DNA of 44,875 nt from Bacteroidia bacterium. GTDB taxonomy: Bacteria > Bacteroidota > Bacteroidia > B-17B0 > Aurantibacillaceae. The notes below the pieces were generated by a model. It was not told the origin of the DNA, did not search any database, and saw only the letters and a program-made list of their open reading frames with translations. The stretch is taken from contig JACMNO010000114.1 of assembly GCA_014378485.1 (NCBI GenBank), positions 1 to 44,875 of the forward strand, in the 5' to 3' direction. The translations under genes and the position numbers were made by a program. This document shows positions 1 to 8,134 of this stretch, one piece after another; positions within the stretch are counted from its first letter, which is position 1; each line of letters starts with the position of its first letter.

Positions 1-12
1 GGGCTTGTTTTT

Positions 13-945
13 TTAAATTTTTCTATTATTTGAATTATGTGAAATTTTTTTCTTATTATAAGAAAAATAAACATCTAATTTCCCTAACCATATTCCGGCC
101 CATCCAACTTGTGTAACGTATACTTCTTTGCCAATTCTGTTAGCTAGTTTTACCGGATGTTCGAGGAAAGTATGAGAGTGACCGCCAATAATTAGGTCAA
201 TGTTTTCTGTTTGAGGTGCCATGCTCATGTCACTTAATTTTTTATCAGGATATGAAAAGCCGATATGCGATAAGGCGATCACATAATCGCAACCTAAATC
301 CATCTTTAATAATTTAGCAGTAGCGTTTGCAATCGGCACCGGATTTTGATAAACAGTTTCTTTATACATTTTTTTATCTACTAAACCTTCCAATTCAATT
401 CCGTAACCAAGTACGCCAATTTTAATTCCCTGCTTTTCGAAAACCTTGTACGGGATTATTTTATCATGCAAACTTGTATTTGAAAAATCATAATTGCAAT
501 TGATAAATGAAAAATCAGCGTGCGGCATTTGTTTCGTAATGTTATCTATCCCAAGATCAAAATCATGATTGCCAATTGTTGTAGCATCATACTTCATCAT
601 ACTCATTAATTTGTATTCAAGTTCTCCACTGTATAAATTAAAATACGGTGTTCCCTGAAATATATCACCGGCATCTAATAATAATATATTATCATTCTCT
701 TTTTTTAATTCATCAATTACCGCAGCTCTTCTTGCAAAGCCACCCTTATTCGCATATTTAGGATCGTTTTCCGGGAACGGCTCTATTCGGCTGTGTATAT
801 CGTTTGTGTATAGAATAGTTAAACGGGATAGATCCTTGCTTTTCAATACTTCTTTGGATAATGCAGGAAATCCGGCTAACACAGCAGATGTTCCAACAAA
901 ATATTTCAAAAAAGCACGCCTATTTTGATAATTGAATTCTGCCAT
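13..945 (-). CDS. Metallophosphatase, N-terminal-type domain of a 5'-nucleotidase (UshA-like), Tat-type signal
   Basis: A 310-residue calcineurin-like phosphoesterase. The family's di-metal motifs are visible in order: TNDIHSR (about residue 47), LLDAGDIFQG (about 90), GNHDFD (about 121), the SHIG histidine (about 228) and GGHSHT (about 253). The N-terminus carries NRRAFLKYF followed by a hydrophobic stretch, which resembles a twin-arginine signal and fits export of a folded metalloprotein. In the usual UshA family this catalytic domain is followed by a substrate-binding C-terminal domain in the same chain. Here the protein stops after the catalytic domain, and the C-terminal domain is a separate gene immediately upstream that overlaps this one by 26 bp. 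Substrate (nucleotide or sugar-phosphate) is inferred from the family. The stop codon lies 12 bases from the window edge. Confidence 0.88.
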   Translation of the reverse strand: MAEFNYQNRRAFLKYFVGTSAVLAGFPALSKEVLKSKDLSRLTILYTNDIHSRIEPFPENDPKYANKGGFARRAAVIDELKKENDNILLLDAGDIFQGTPYFNLYSGELEYKLMSMMKYDATTIGNHDFDLGIDNITKQMPHADFSFINCNYDFSNTSLHDKIIPYKVFEKQGIKIGVLGYGIELEGLVDKKMYKETVYQNPVPIANATAKLLKMDLGCDYVIALSHIGFSYPDKKLSDMSMAPQTENIDLIIGGHSHTFLEHPVKLANRIGKEVYVTQVGWAGIWLGKLDVYFSYNKKKISHNSNNRKI

Positions 946-1672
946 CTAATTTTGGTTTTATAGTTTGTTCCAATTTTGTAATGTCTTCACAATAGTTAAT
1001 AATCATGTTTCGTAATAGTACCTTCGTGACTTTTCTTTCTTTTGCATTTTTGAAAAAGTTATAGCTGTCTCCTCCGTTGGCTAAATAATCAGAGGTAACT
1101 ACCCAATAATCTTGTGTCTCATCAAATGGTTTCCCTTTTACTATGATATCAGTTGGTGTGGTTCCTTTCATTGTTAAACGCATTCCTCCTATTGGAATAC
1201 CACCTTTTTCAACAATTTTATAGCACATGTCTTTAAACTGGGTGCCACTCAATTTCAATAGTACCACTTCATTATCAAATGGCATCAATTCAAATACATT
1301 GCCTATCGTAATGTTTCCTTTTGGCAAAGAATTTCTTAAGCCGCCTTTATTAAAAATGGCTACGTCCAACATGGCAGAGTCTTTGCCTAATAGTTTTTTA
1401 GTTTCAAAGATAACGGCATCGCAAAAGAAATTACCTAAAGTGCTTTCCACATCTGCTTTTATTAGAGCATCTTCGCTCTTGGCAATCACCGCATACATTT
1501 GCTCATCATGTGTTTTTTTGTAAGGCGCCATCACTTTAAAAACAGAGCTGTCAATTTTATTGTTATTAACAATAATGTGTGATTCGGAAATGTTGGTAAC
1601 AGTGGTTTTTTTTGAGCAGGCATATAAACTAATGAGTGCTGAAAAAAAGAGTATTTTTAGATGAAATTTCAT
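920..1672 (-). CDS. 5'-nucleotidase C-terminal-domain lipoprotein
   Basis: A 250-residue protein with a lipoprotein signal (hydrophobic stretch then LYAC, predicted lipidated Cys19). The rest matches the 5_nucleotid_C fold: FNKGGLRNSLPKGNI, VFELMPFDNEVVLLKLSG and VTSDYLANGGDSYNFF are typical of the substrate-binding half of UshA-type nucleotidases. The catalytic metallophosphatase half is encoded by the next gene, whose start overlaps this gene's end by 26 bp, so the two are almost certainly cotranscribed. The gene order (C-terminal half first) is the reverse of the domain order in fused UshA. A two-subunit nucleotidase at the cell envelope is inferred; a physical interaction is not shown by the sequence. 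Confidence 0.87.
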   Translation of the reverse strand: MKFHLKILFFSALISLYACSKKTTVTNISESHIIVNNNKIDSSVFKVMAPYKKTHDEQMYAVIAKSEDALIKADVESTLGNFFCDAVIFETKKLLGKDSAMLDVAIFNKGGLRNSLPKGNITIGNVFELMPFDNEVVLLKLSGTQFKDMCYKIVEKGGIPIGGMRLTMKGTTPTDIIVKGKPFDETQDYWVVTSDYLANGGDSYNFFKNAKERKVTKVLLRNMIINYCEDITKLEQTIKPKLDGRIQLSK

Positions 1673-1719
1673 GAAGAGTAAACTAAATTGGAAGACATTA
1701 AAGATAAGACATAATATTT

Positions 1720-2130
1720 ATGATTAAAACAGAAACAACGTTAAGAGTTCGTTACGGAGAAACTGACCAAATGGGCTTTGTTTACTATGGTGTTTATGCT
1801 CAGTATTATGAAGTTGGCCGTGTAGAAGCTATGCGCAGCCTTGGCTTTAGCTACCGTGAAATGGAAGAAAGCGGTGTTTTGATGCCTGTTATTAATTTAA
1901 CTGTAAATTATAAAAAGCCCGCCTTGTATGATGATGAAGTAAGAATTGTGACGATGGTAAAAGAAATGCCTGGAGTAAGAATTACTTTTTATTATGAATG
2001 TTACAATCAGAAAAATGAGTTGTTAAATACTGGCTCTGTAACACTTGTTTTTATTGATAAGCAAAAAAATAAACCGATGCAACCACCCGCTTGGTTTATG
2101 GAAGGCTTTAAGAAAAAATTTGTTGCTTAG
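1720..2130 (+). CDS. Acyl-CoA thioesterase, hotdog fold (YbgC/4HBT family)
   Basis: A 136-residue single hotdog-domain protein. The motif RYGETDQMGFVYYGVYAQYYE (residues 11-31) corresponds to the 4HBT/YbgC active-site loop, with Asp16 in the catalytic position, followed by the long hotdog helix. Length is typical of the family (130-150). It hydrolyses acyl-CoA thioesters; the exact substrate cannot be read from the sequence. It is a monocistronic plus-strand gene, diverging from the nucleotidase pair with 47 bp between starts and converging on the fasciclin gene across a shared bidirectional terminator. Confidence 0.88.
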   Translation: MIKTETTLRVRYGETDQMGFVYYGVYAQYYEVGRVEAMRSLGFSYREMEESGVLMPVINLTVNYKKPALYDDEVRIVTMVKEMPGVRITFYYECYNQKNELLNTGSVTLVFIDKQKNKPMQPPAWFMEGFKKKFVA

Positions 2131-2137
2131 ATTGAAT

Positions 2138-2175
2138 AAAAAAGACCTTTGAGTTTTTTATCAAAGGTCTTTTTT
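2138..2175. terminator. Bidirectional intrinsic terminator
   Basis: A perfect 15-bp inverted repeat (2138-2152 with 2161-2175) with an 8-nt loop. The stem starts with six A and ends with six T, so both strands have a U-tract. It sits between convergent genes (thioesterase ending at 2130 and fasciclin protein ending at 2195) and can serve both. Confidence 0.92.
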
Positions 2176-2194
2176 GAAGTACACTATTAGATAA

Positions 2195-2752
2195 TTATGG
2201 CATTACAACTGTATCTATTACATGAATAACACCATTACTTTGGTATACATCGGCAGTTGTTACTGTAGATTTTCCGCCTTTGGCATCTTTAAGTACAACA
2301 TTTTTTCCTGACATCATTACAGTTAATTTCTCTCCATTTACCGTTATTAATTCAGCTTTTCCGTTACCTTTCTTTATTAACGCTGATAATGCTTTAGAAT
2401 CTAATTTTCCTGAAACAACATGGTAAGTTAAAATACCGGTTAATGTTTTTTTGTTTTCAGGTTTTACTAACGTTTCTACTGTACCTTTTGGTAACTTATC
2501 AAAAGCAGCGTTTGTTGGCGCAAATACAGTGAAGGGACCAGCACCTTGTAAAGTTGCAACCAAATCTGCTGCTTTAACTGCTGCAACTAAGGTCGTGTGA
2601 TCTTTAGAATTTACCGCATTTTCGATAATGTTTTTAGATGGATACATTGCTGCGCCACCAACCATTACGGTTTTTTCTTTTGTTTGAGCAAGGCTAGTAC
2701 TTGATAAAAAAGCCGTAAAAGCTAATAGAGCAATTGTTTTAATGGTTTTCAT
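2195..2752 (-). CDS. Secreted fasciclin (FAS1) domain protein
   Basis: A 185-residue protein with a signal peptide (cleavage near SLAQ, residue 23) and one FAS1 domain. The two conserved FAS1 boxes are present: GPFTVFAPTNAAFDKLP (about residues 72-88) and LTYHVVSGKLDS (about 107-118), followed by the terminal SNGVIHVIDTVVMP strand. FAS1 proteins act in surface adhesion or extracellular matrix; the ligand here is unknown. It is a single gene with a 128-bp AT-rich upstream gap that separates it from the LRR gene. It ends at the shared terminator. Confidence 0.93.
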   Translation of the reverse strand: MKTIKTIALLAFTAFLSSTSLAQTKEKTVMVGGAAMYPSKNIIENAVNSKDHTTLVAAVKAADLVATLQGAGPFTVFAPTNAAFDKLPKGTVETLVKPENKKTLTGILTYHVVSGKLDSKALSALIKKGNGKAELITVNGEKLTVMMSGKNVVLKDAKGGKSTVTTADVYQSNGVIHVIDTVVMP

Positions 2753-2880
2753 AATGTGTAGTTTAAATTGTTTTTTAAGTATTATTTAAACTATTAACGT
2801 ATAGAATGGCTTTTAGGTTTAAAATAAATACATTTTGTTTATAATTTAATTTTATTCAACTAAATCTAAGTATGTTTTGC

Positions 2881-3735
2881 TTAAAAACGTATTTCGCAGC
2901 CCGGTAATAAAGCTTTCAATTCTTCAATGTATTCTTTACTAAAACCATTTCCCCTCACATCAAGCACAGTAAGGTTTTCGAGCTGACAGATGGTATCTGG
3001 CATTTTTTGTAAATGGTTATTTTTGACAGATAAAAAGCGAAGTTTTTTTGCTTTGTATACATCAAATGGCAGTCTCTGCAACTGATTAGCATCCAATATT
3101 AATACTTCCAGGTTTATAAAACGTTCAAAATGTTTCGTAATATAAAACACATTGGTGTTGGTTAGATTTAAGAAATTAAGATTTGGTATCTTAAATATTT
3201 CTTTGGGAAAACTATCCAATATGCAGTTTTCAATCGTAACATCTTTTAAATTTTTTAAATATTTTAAGGTAGTAGGCAATTTTAAAGTGTCATTGGTTGA
3301 GGACATTTTAAACGTTTTCAATTTACTTAAGTAAGCAATCTCTGCAGGAATGCTATCGATCTTACTTCCAAAAAATTCAAGATAATTAAGGTTGCCTAAT
3401 TTTTTTAAGTCGGTTGGAAAATTAGTGAATTCGTTATTATAACTGGCGAAATATAGCAGGTTAGAGAGATCTCCAAAACCAGGAGGAAATGTATTGATTT
3501 CGTTACCACTTAATTTTAAGGCTTGAAGATCTTTCAGTTTACCTAATTTGGCATAAAGCTTGGGTTCCAGTTTTTTATAGCTCAGGTCCATTTTGTAAAC
3601 ATTTTTTTCTATGTCTAACGCTACTTTCAAGTCTGTAAATACCTGTGACCCAAAAGGGCCATATTTATCAAACTCATTGGATTGCGCCTGGTATATAAGT
3701 GGGATAAGAAAAAATATAAAAAAGAGTCTGTTCAT
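2881..3735 (-). CDS. Secreted leucine-rich repeat protein
   Basis: About 284 residues from the ATG at 3735. An upstream in-frame ATG at 3759 would put eight residues ahead of the obvious signal peptide MNRLFFIFFLIPLIYQAQ, so I prefer 3735. After the signal come roughly nine LRRs of about 23 residues (for example LKDLQALKLSGNEINTFPPG and ENLTVLDVRGNGFSKEYIEE). The LxxLxLxxNxLxxxP pattern fits the bacterial typical/SDS22-like class. No enzymatic or anchoring domain is visible, so binding of a protein or peptide partner is the only inference. Its start diverges from the methyltransferase gene with 66 bp between them. Confidence 0.85.
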   Translation of the reverse strand: MNRLFFIFFLIPLIYQAQSNEFDKYGPFGSQVFTDLKVALDIEKNVYKMDLSYKKLEPKLYAKLGKLKDLQALKLSGNEINTFPPGFGDLSNLLYFASYNNEFTNFPTDLKKLGNLNYLEFFGSKIDSIPAEIAYLSKLKTFKMSSTNDTLKLPTTLKYLKNLKDVTIENCILDSFPKEIFKIPNLNFLNLTNTNVFYITKHFERFINLEVLILDANQLQRLPFDVYKAKKLRFLSVKNNHLQKMPDTICQLENLTVLDVRGNGFSKEYIEELKALLPGCEIRF

Positions 3736-3801
3736 TTTTGGGTATAAACGAATATACAAACTTTTTTCATGAACGATTAATGTATCTTTACAAAAATAAA
3801 A

Positions 3802-4995
3802 ATGTCAATTTATCCTATGAGCTGCCAAAAAGAATTTATTACTGCTTTAACCGGATCTTTGAAAGAGAATACTTTTGTAAAATTGTCTTTGGCCAATTAC
3901 CAGGGATCGACAGAGAGCCTTAAAAATTGTTACGTCAAAAGGGTTCATATCAAACAGGAAGATAAATTGAGTGTGACCTACAGGTATCAGACTAAGGATA
4001 TTGTCAAAAATTATTCTTTATCTGAATGTGTGACTGTCATAAATGATTTTATAGTGCAGGGCGAATTCAGACATGCCACCCTTTTTACAATTGATTTCGA
4101 TATGGTATTTGAATTTCTTAATAAAGATAAAACAACCTTAAAAAAAAATAAGGCATCTCACACAGAATTACTTCCACTGGAACACAACATTAAAAAAAAC
4201 AGACTAATTATCTCAGAAGGAAAATCCTATTTACAGCAATTAAAAATAACTGACGAGAAGGGAAATGTGATTAATAGTTCACAGGATAAATTCAAACAGA
4301 TTAATCATTATGTTGAATTGTTGAGTCCTTTGATTAAAAATCTGCCTCCGCATAAAATAGTGAATGTTGTGGATATGGGAGCCGGCAAAGGCTACCTGAC
4401 ATTTGCATTATATGATTACCTGGTGAATGTATTAAAAATAAATACAAAAGTAACAGGGATAGAATATAGAAGTGATTTAGTGGAACTATGTAATGACATA
4501 GCACGAAAATCGAATTTTAAAGAATTGCAATTTCTTCAGGGAACGATCATTGATTCTGATACTTCAAATGCCAATGTTTTAATTGCTTTGCATGCCTGCG
4601 ATACTGCTACAGATGATGCTATTTATAAAGGAATTACGTCACAGGCAGATTTAATTGTTGTTGCCCCCTGCTGTCATAAGCAGATTCGGAAAGAACTTGA
4701 AAAACACAAAACTAAAAACGACCTTGACTTTTTATTGAAACATGGCATATTTATGGAACGGCAAGCGGAAATGATGACAGATGGAATCAGATCTTTGATA
4801 TTAGAGTATTTTGGTTATGCGACTAAAGTATTTGAATTCATTTCGGATGCTCATACGCCTAAGAATGTGATGATCGTTGCTGAGAAAAAAAGTAAAACAG
4901 AATCTCAAAAACTGGAGATCCTCAATAAACTGAAGGAAACAAAAACTTATTTTGGAATTGGCTTTCATTATTTAGAAAAGCTAACTGGTTTATAA
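3802..4995 (+). CDS. Class I SAM-dependent methyltransferase (Methyltransf_32-like)
   Basis: A 397-residue cytoplasmic protein. The SAM-binding motif I is VDMGAGKGYLTFALYDYL (about residues 191-208), the motif II acidic residue is in GIEYRSDLVELC, and the later ALHACDTATDDAI and APCCHKQIR are characteristic of the Methyltransf_32 group (relatives of GSTCD/METTL25). The N-terminal 170 residues form a separate domain I cannot name, probably for substrate binding. Bacteroidota commonly carry this gene as a hypothetical or methyltransferase. The substrate, perhaps an RNA or protein, is unknown. It is followed by a structured noncoding element, not by another gene. Confidence 0.85.
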   Translation: MSIYPMSCQKEFITALTGSLKENTFVKLSLANYQGSTESLKNCYVKRVHIKQEDKLSVTYRYQTKDIVKNYSLSECVTVINDFIVQGEFRHATLFTIDFDMVFEFLNKDKTTLKKNKASHTELLPLEHNIKKNRLIISEGKSYLQQLKITDEKGNVINSSQDKFKQINHYVELLSPLIKNLPPHKIVNVVDMGAGKGYLTFALYDYLVNVLKINTKVTGIEYRSDLVELCNDIARKSNFKELQFLQGTIIDSDTSNANVLIALHACDTATDDAIYKGITSQADLIVVAPCCHKQIRKELEKHKTKNDLDFLLKHGIFMERQAEMMTDGIRSLILEYFGYATKVFEFISDAHTPKNVMIVAEKKSKTESQKLEILNKLKETKTYFGIGFHYLEKLTGL

Positions 4996-5010
4996 TTTAT
5001 TCTATTATTT

Positions 5011-5210
5011 GGTAATCACGTCTAGGCGTGTTTACTGCGTAAAAAAGGACTTTCGTTTGCACCCCGCGCGCGGAATACGGTTTAAATTTGGATTACAAGC
5101 ATCAATGCGTAGATATTAACAGCGTAAGGGATTGTAGTGGAAATCCTTTTACGTTACGGAGTGAAGTAAAAGATTGGAACGTAAAGCCCGGCCCGCAGGG
5201 ATACGCCCAA
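5011..5210. ncRNA. Structured GC-rich intergenic element, possible noncoding RNA or repeat
   Basis: This 200-bp region between convergent genes has no ORF and is much richer in G+C than its surroundings. It holds TTTAC-TGC-GTAAA (5031-5043), a perfect 10-bp palindrome CCGCGCGCGG (5064-5073), and a cloverleaf-like block at 5122-5206. In that block an outer stem GCGTA/TACGC (5122-5126 with 5202-5206) encloses ATCCTTTTAC/GTAAAAGAT (5143-5152 with 5166-5174, one bulge) and a GCCCGGCCCGC stretch. The block resembles structured intergenic sequences I recall from other Bacteroidota genomes; whether it matches an Rfam family such as flavo-1 needs a covariance search. Strand and function are undetermined. 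Confidence 0.45.
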
Positions 5211-5233
5211 ACCATCTTTATACTTAGCCAAAC

Positions 5234-5647
5234 CTAATACTTCATCTTTCTCAAAATCTCAATTTTATAGTGCATATCCAACGAATAATTAAGGGTAGCG
5301 TGGCTTATTAGGAAAGTATAAAGAAGAAGACTTTTTTTATAGCAATTATGGGATTCATTTTCTGTTGATGGAATAGTAGAGTAGTAGTTGCCTTTTTCAA
5401 AAACTAAGTCCGCAAGGATTTTTAACTGGTCATCACTTAATTTTTTATCATCTGTAAGTGTTTCAATAAATCCGTCATCCTTTAAACCTTCAATATATTT
5501 AATTTCTGTTGAAGTATATTTTAATACAGATTCATTAATTAATTCAGAAAGTTCAGAGAATTTGCCATCACGTTTTAATCCCAGGAAAATGGCGAGTACT
5601 TTACTAAATTCCTCAAACTGCTTTACAAGGTAATCGCGCTTATGCAT
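5234..5647 (-). CDS. Small hypothetical protein coupled to coaE
   Basis: A 137-residue soluble, mostly helical protein beginning MHKRDYLVKQFEEFSKVLAIFLG. I do not recognise the family with certainty. The opening resembles small helical proteins that start with K-[RD]-DY-[IL]-x-x-[QM]-[IF]-E-x-[FL] (DUF6483-like), but that is only a similarity of pattern. Its ATG lies 8 bp inside the end of coaE, which indicates translational coupling as the last gene of the DUF1573-yajC-ybbR-coaE operon. There is no signal peptide, membrane segment or catalytic motif. Confidence 0.72.
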   Translation of the reverse strand: MHKRDYLVKQFEEFSKVLAIFLGLKRDGKFSELSELINESVLKYTSTEIKYIEGLKDDGFIETLTDDKKLSDDQLKILADLVFEKGNYYSTIPSTENESHNCYKKSLLLYTFLISHATLNYSLDMHYKIEILRKMKY

Positions 5648-6224
5648 TTGCTTTTAATTGTTCGATAATTGAAATAACCTGCGGAATTAAAGCAGTACGC
5701 CCATCATTTGCAATGATGAAATTTGCCAAAGGAATTTTTTGTTCGTCTGGCCACTGCGTTAGCATTCGTTTTTCAACGTCTTCTTTTAAAACAGAATTGC
5801 GTTTCATCACACGTTCAATTTTAACTTCAAGTGGTGCAGTTACTAAAATAGTATATTCGAGTTCTTTATAAATTTCGGCTTCAAACAATAAAGCGCTTTC
5901 TTTGATGATTAATTTTTCAGATGGAAATCTGTTTTGAAAATTTATGAAATCGTCTTTAACGGCCGGATGAATAATATTATTTAATTGATACAGGAGATTA
6001 CTATCAGCAAATATTTTTTTGGAAATATAATTCCGATTGATTTCTTTATCATTTAAATAAGCCTCATTACCTAACAAATGAATAATGGATTGTTTAATTA
6101 CTGGTTCAAAATATAATCCTTTTGCCCTTTCATCAGAATTATAAATGGCACAGCCCAATGTTTCAAATAATTTTGCAACAGTCGTTTTACCACTGCCTAT
6201 ACCGCCTGTTAAGCCTATGATCAT
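5640..6224 (-). CDS. coaE: Dephospho-CoA kinase
   Basis: A 194-residue P-loop kinase that phosphorylates the 3'-OH of dephospho-CoA, the last step of coenzyme A synthesis. The Walker A motif is GLTGGIGSGKTTVAK (residues 4-18). The substrate-binding DERAK follows at about 32, and the lid region with RVMKRNSVLKEDVEKRM is at about 137-153. Length is normal for CoaE (190-210). Its start overlaps the stop of the YbbR gene by one base, and its end overlaps the next small gene by 8 bp, so all three are in one operon. Confidence 0.96.
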   Translation of the reverse strand: MIIGLTGGIGSGKTTVAKLFETLGCAIYNSDERAKGLYFEPVIKQSIIHLLGNEAYLNDKEINRNYISKKIFADSNLLYQLNNIIHPAVKDDFINFQNRFPSEKLIIKESALLFEAEIYKELEYTILVTAPLEVKIERVMKRNSVLKEDVEKRMLTQWPDEQKIPLANFIIANDGRTALIPQVISIIEQLKANA

Positions 6225-7189
6225 TATTTATAGATAAAATATGAAATAGTTGTAGGATAAGTCCTGATAACTTTTACTTCTGAAGGAGATCTGATTATTT
6301 CTATGGGTAGTTCTTTTTGTTTATCTCTGATCAGGTCATAGTTAACAACAGCTTTAAAAGAAGAACTGCTTATATTTTCATAATCTTTCATGGCCACCAG
6401 GTATTTAATAGTAACAATTCCCGGCAATAGTTTTATTGTTTCATGATTAGGTTTATTCATGATAGTTACCGGGATCTGTATTGTCGACTCCGTTAATTTG
6501 TCAACTGTAAAGCTTAGCTGCACATCTTTTACGCTGTAACCAATGGAAGAAAATGGTTTTTTTAAGGGTACAGGTGCAGTGAAATTTTGATGTATATCTT
6601 TTAAATTTAAAAAATAGGTATAAACAGTGTCAATTTTTTTCAGATCCAAACTATCTCCTGTAACAGTTACATAGGCAGGAATAATTGAAGGTTTTGAAAT
6701 AACAGAGTAGCCGGGGAGGCAATTGACTTTTAAATTTGCCTTTACGGGCAGTAACTTTGAAGTTCCTTTATAGGCTGAGAAAAATAGAGTATCCGGTCTA
6801 ATTTTAATAATCTCTACATCAAAATTTAGTCCATTTCGTAAGTTGAAATTTCCATTGCTGATTGCATAAGCATTGGATTTAGCATTGGTTTTAAGTGTAT
6901 TAAAATCAATCACTACTTCTCCGATAGTTTTTTTAAGAGAAATAAACAAGAGTTTTAAACCACTGGCTTTGATCTCTACATTTAGTGATTCAGGTAATTC
7001 ACCAACTATTAGTTTATTTGAGGGAAGGTTTAAAAAAGTAACTGGGACTGTAACAATGTATTTATAATTTATGTTTAAGGCATGCACCACCCATAAGAGT
7101 GATGCGATGCTTAAGCAAATTAAAAAAGTGATTACCTTTTTGCTAATGAGCAAGCGCCTAATGCGTGTAATGGCATTTGACGATCTCAT
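6224..7189 (-). CDS. YbbR-domain membrane-anchored protein
   Basis: A 321-residue protein with one N-terminal membrane anchor (about residues 17-38, VITFLICLSIASLLWVVHAL). The periplasmic region is built of beta-rich YbbR-like repeats, including YIVTVPVTFLNLPSNKLI and LPVKANLKVNCLPGYSVIS. In Firmicutes the YbbR protein CdaR regulates the diadenylate cyclase CdaA. In Bacteroidota the gene is typically found next to yajC and coaE, as here, and its role is not established. It starts 4 bp downstream of the yajC stop and shares one base with coaE. Confidence 0.85.
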   Translation of the reverse strand: MRSSNAITRIRRLLISKKVITFLICLSIASLLWVVHALNINYKYIVTVPVTFLNLPSNKLIVGELPESLNVEIKASGLKLLFISLKKTIGEVVIDFNTLKTNAKSNAYAISNGNFNLRNGLNFDVEIIKIRPDTLFFSAYKGTSKLLPVKANLKVNCLPGYSVISKPSIIPAYVTVTGDSLDLKKIDTVYTYFLNLKDIHQNFTAPVPLKKPFSSIGYSVKDVQLSFTVDKLTESTIQIPVTIMNKPNHETIKLLPGIVTIKYLVAMKDYENISSSSFKAVVNYDLIRDKQKELPIEIIRSPSEVKVIRTYPTTISYFIYK

Positions 7190-7192
7190 GGT

Positions 7193-7516
7193 TTAGGTAG
7201 TTTGGTTTAAAGTTGATGTGGCGTCTTGCGAAACTGCATTTTTAGAGATCTTCATTTTAGATCCGTCTTCTACAGCGATGATCATCGTTCCGTCTTCATT
7301 CATTTTACTGATGGTTCCATAGATACCACCAATGGTTAAAATTTTATCGTTTACTTTTAATGCTTCAATGTATTTTTTGGTGTCTTTTGCTTTTTTCATC
7401 TGAGGACGGATCATGAAAAAGTAAAATACAACAACAATTAAAACTAAAGGCACTATTTGAGTTATTGGATTTCCTCCGGCGGTCCCACCGCCCATTAAAA
7501 TTACTAAGTTGTTCAT
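7193..7516 (-). CDS. yajC: Preprotein translocase subunit YajC
   Basis: A 107-residue protein with one membrane segment (IVPLVLIVVVFYFFMIRPQ, about residues 20-38). The YajC signature follows: RPQMKKAKDTKKYIEALKVNDKILTIGGIYGTI. YajC associates with SecDF in the Sec translocon. A short Gly-rich N-terminus (MGGGTAGGN) precedes the helix, as is common in Bacteroidota YajC. It is the second gene of the operon, about 50 bp after the DUF1573 gene. Confidence 0.95.
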   Translation of the reverse strand: MNNLVILMGGGTAGGNPITQIVPLVLIVVVFYFFMIRPQMKKAKDTKKYIEALKVNDKILTIGGIYGTISKMNEDGTMIIAVEDGSKMKISKNAVSQDATSTLNQTT

Positions 7517-7565
7517 GTTGTTTTTGTGTGGTTTATTATTTGGTTTATTTTTCTTTCGGTTTTAA

Positions 7566-8045
7566 TTAATGTGCCGTTGGCAATTCACTTGGATTTGCAC
7601 TGGTTGGCACGATGATATTTGCTTTGATATAAATAATTCGTGTGCTTGGTTCACAATTTGTAACAATCGTTACTGATTTTTCTACGATTCCAGATTTCCC
7701 TTCGCTTGCAAAAACCACATTGACATTAGCTTCTTCTCCCGGTAAAATTGGTTTTTTAGGATAATCAGGAATGGTACAACCGCAGCTTCCACTTGCTGAT
7801 GAAATAATTAAATTAGCACCACCGGTATTTTTAAATTTGAAATTATAAGTCACTTTCTCTCCCTGTGTGATTCGGCCAAAGTCATGCGTCTCTTCTTCAA
7901 ACTTAATTTCCGGCAAATCTGCATTCGTATTTCCGTCTGCTGACTTAGTATTCATCACGTCATTGGTGGAAATATCCGTTCTTTGTTCTTTGCAGGAAGC
8001 TGCAAAAATAGAAAAGGCTGCAATTAAAATATAGATTGATTTCAT
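7566..8045 (-). CDS. DUF1573 lipoprotein
   Basis: About 159 residues from the ATG at 8045; another in-frame ATG lies at 8051. It has a lipoprotein signal ending in FAASC. The DUF1573 Ig-like domain shows EETHDFGRITQGEKVTYNFKF and the Cys-containing ASGSCGCTIPDYPKKPILPG, the hallmark of the family. Function is not established. The promoter at 8062-8090 ends so close to the coding region that the 5' leader would be only about 5-12 nt, which favours the 8045 start. It is the first gene of the DUF1573-yajC-ybbR-coaE operon. Confidence 0.9.
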   Translation of the reverse strand: MKSIYILIAAFSIFAASCKEQRTDISTNDVMNTKSADGNTNADLPEIKFEEETHDFGRITQGEKVTYNFKFKNTGGANLIISSASGSCGCTIPDYPKKPILPGEEANVNVVFASEGKSGIVEKSVTIVTNCEPSTRIIYIKANIIVPTSANPSELPTAH

Positions 8046-8061
8046 ATTCATAAATTCAAGG

Positions 8062-8090
8062 CAAATTTATGATTTTATACCGATCTACAA
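8062..8090 (-). promoter_or_regulatory. Bacteroidota-type promoter for the DUF1573-yajC-ybbR-coaE operon
   Basis: On the minus strand, TTG (8090-8088) is followed by an 18-bp spacer and TAAATTTG (8069-8062). This is an exact match to the Bacteroidota TTG-N17-23-TAnnTTTG consensus. It lies between the end of the trp operon (8135) and the DUF1573 start (8045), so the housekeeping operon can be transcribed independently of trp. Confidence 0.65.
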
Positions 8091-8134
8091 CATATTATAT
8101 CGTATAAAAATTAATTGAAAATGAACTCATTGCC

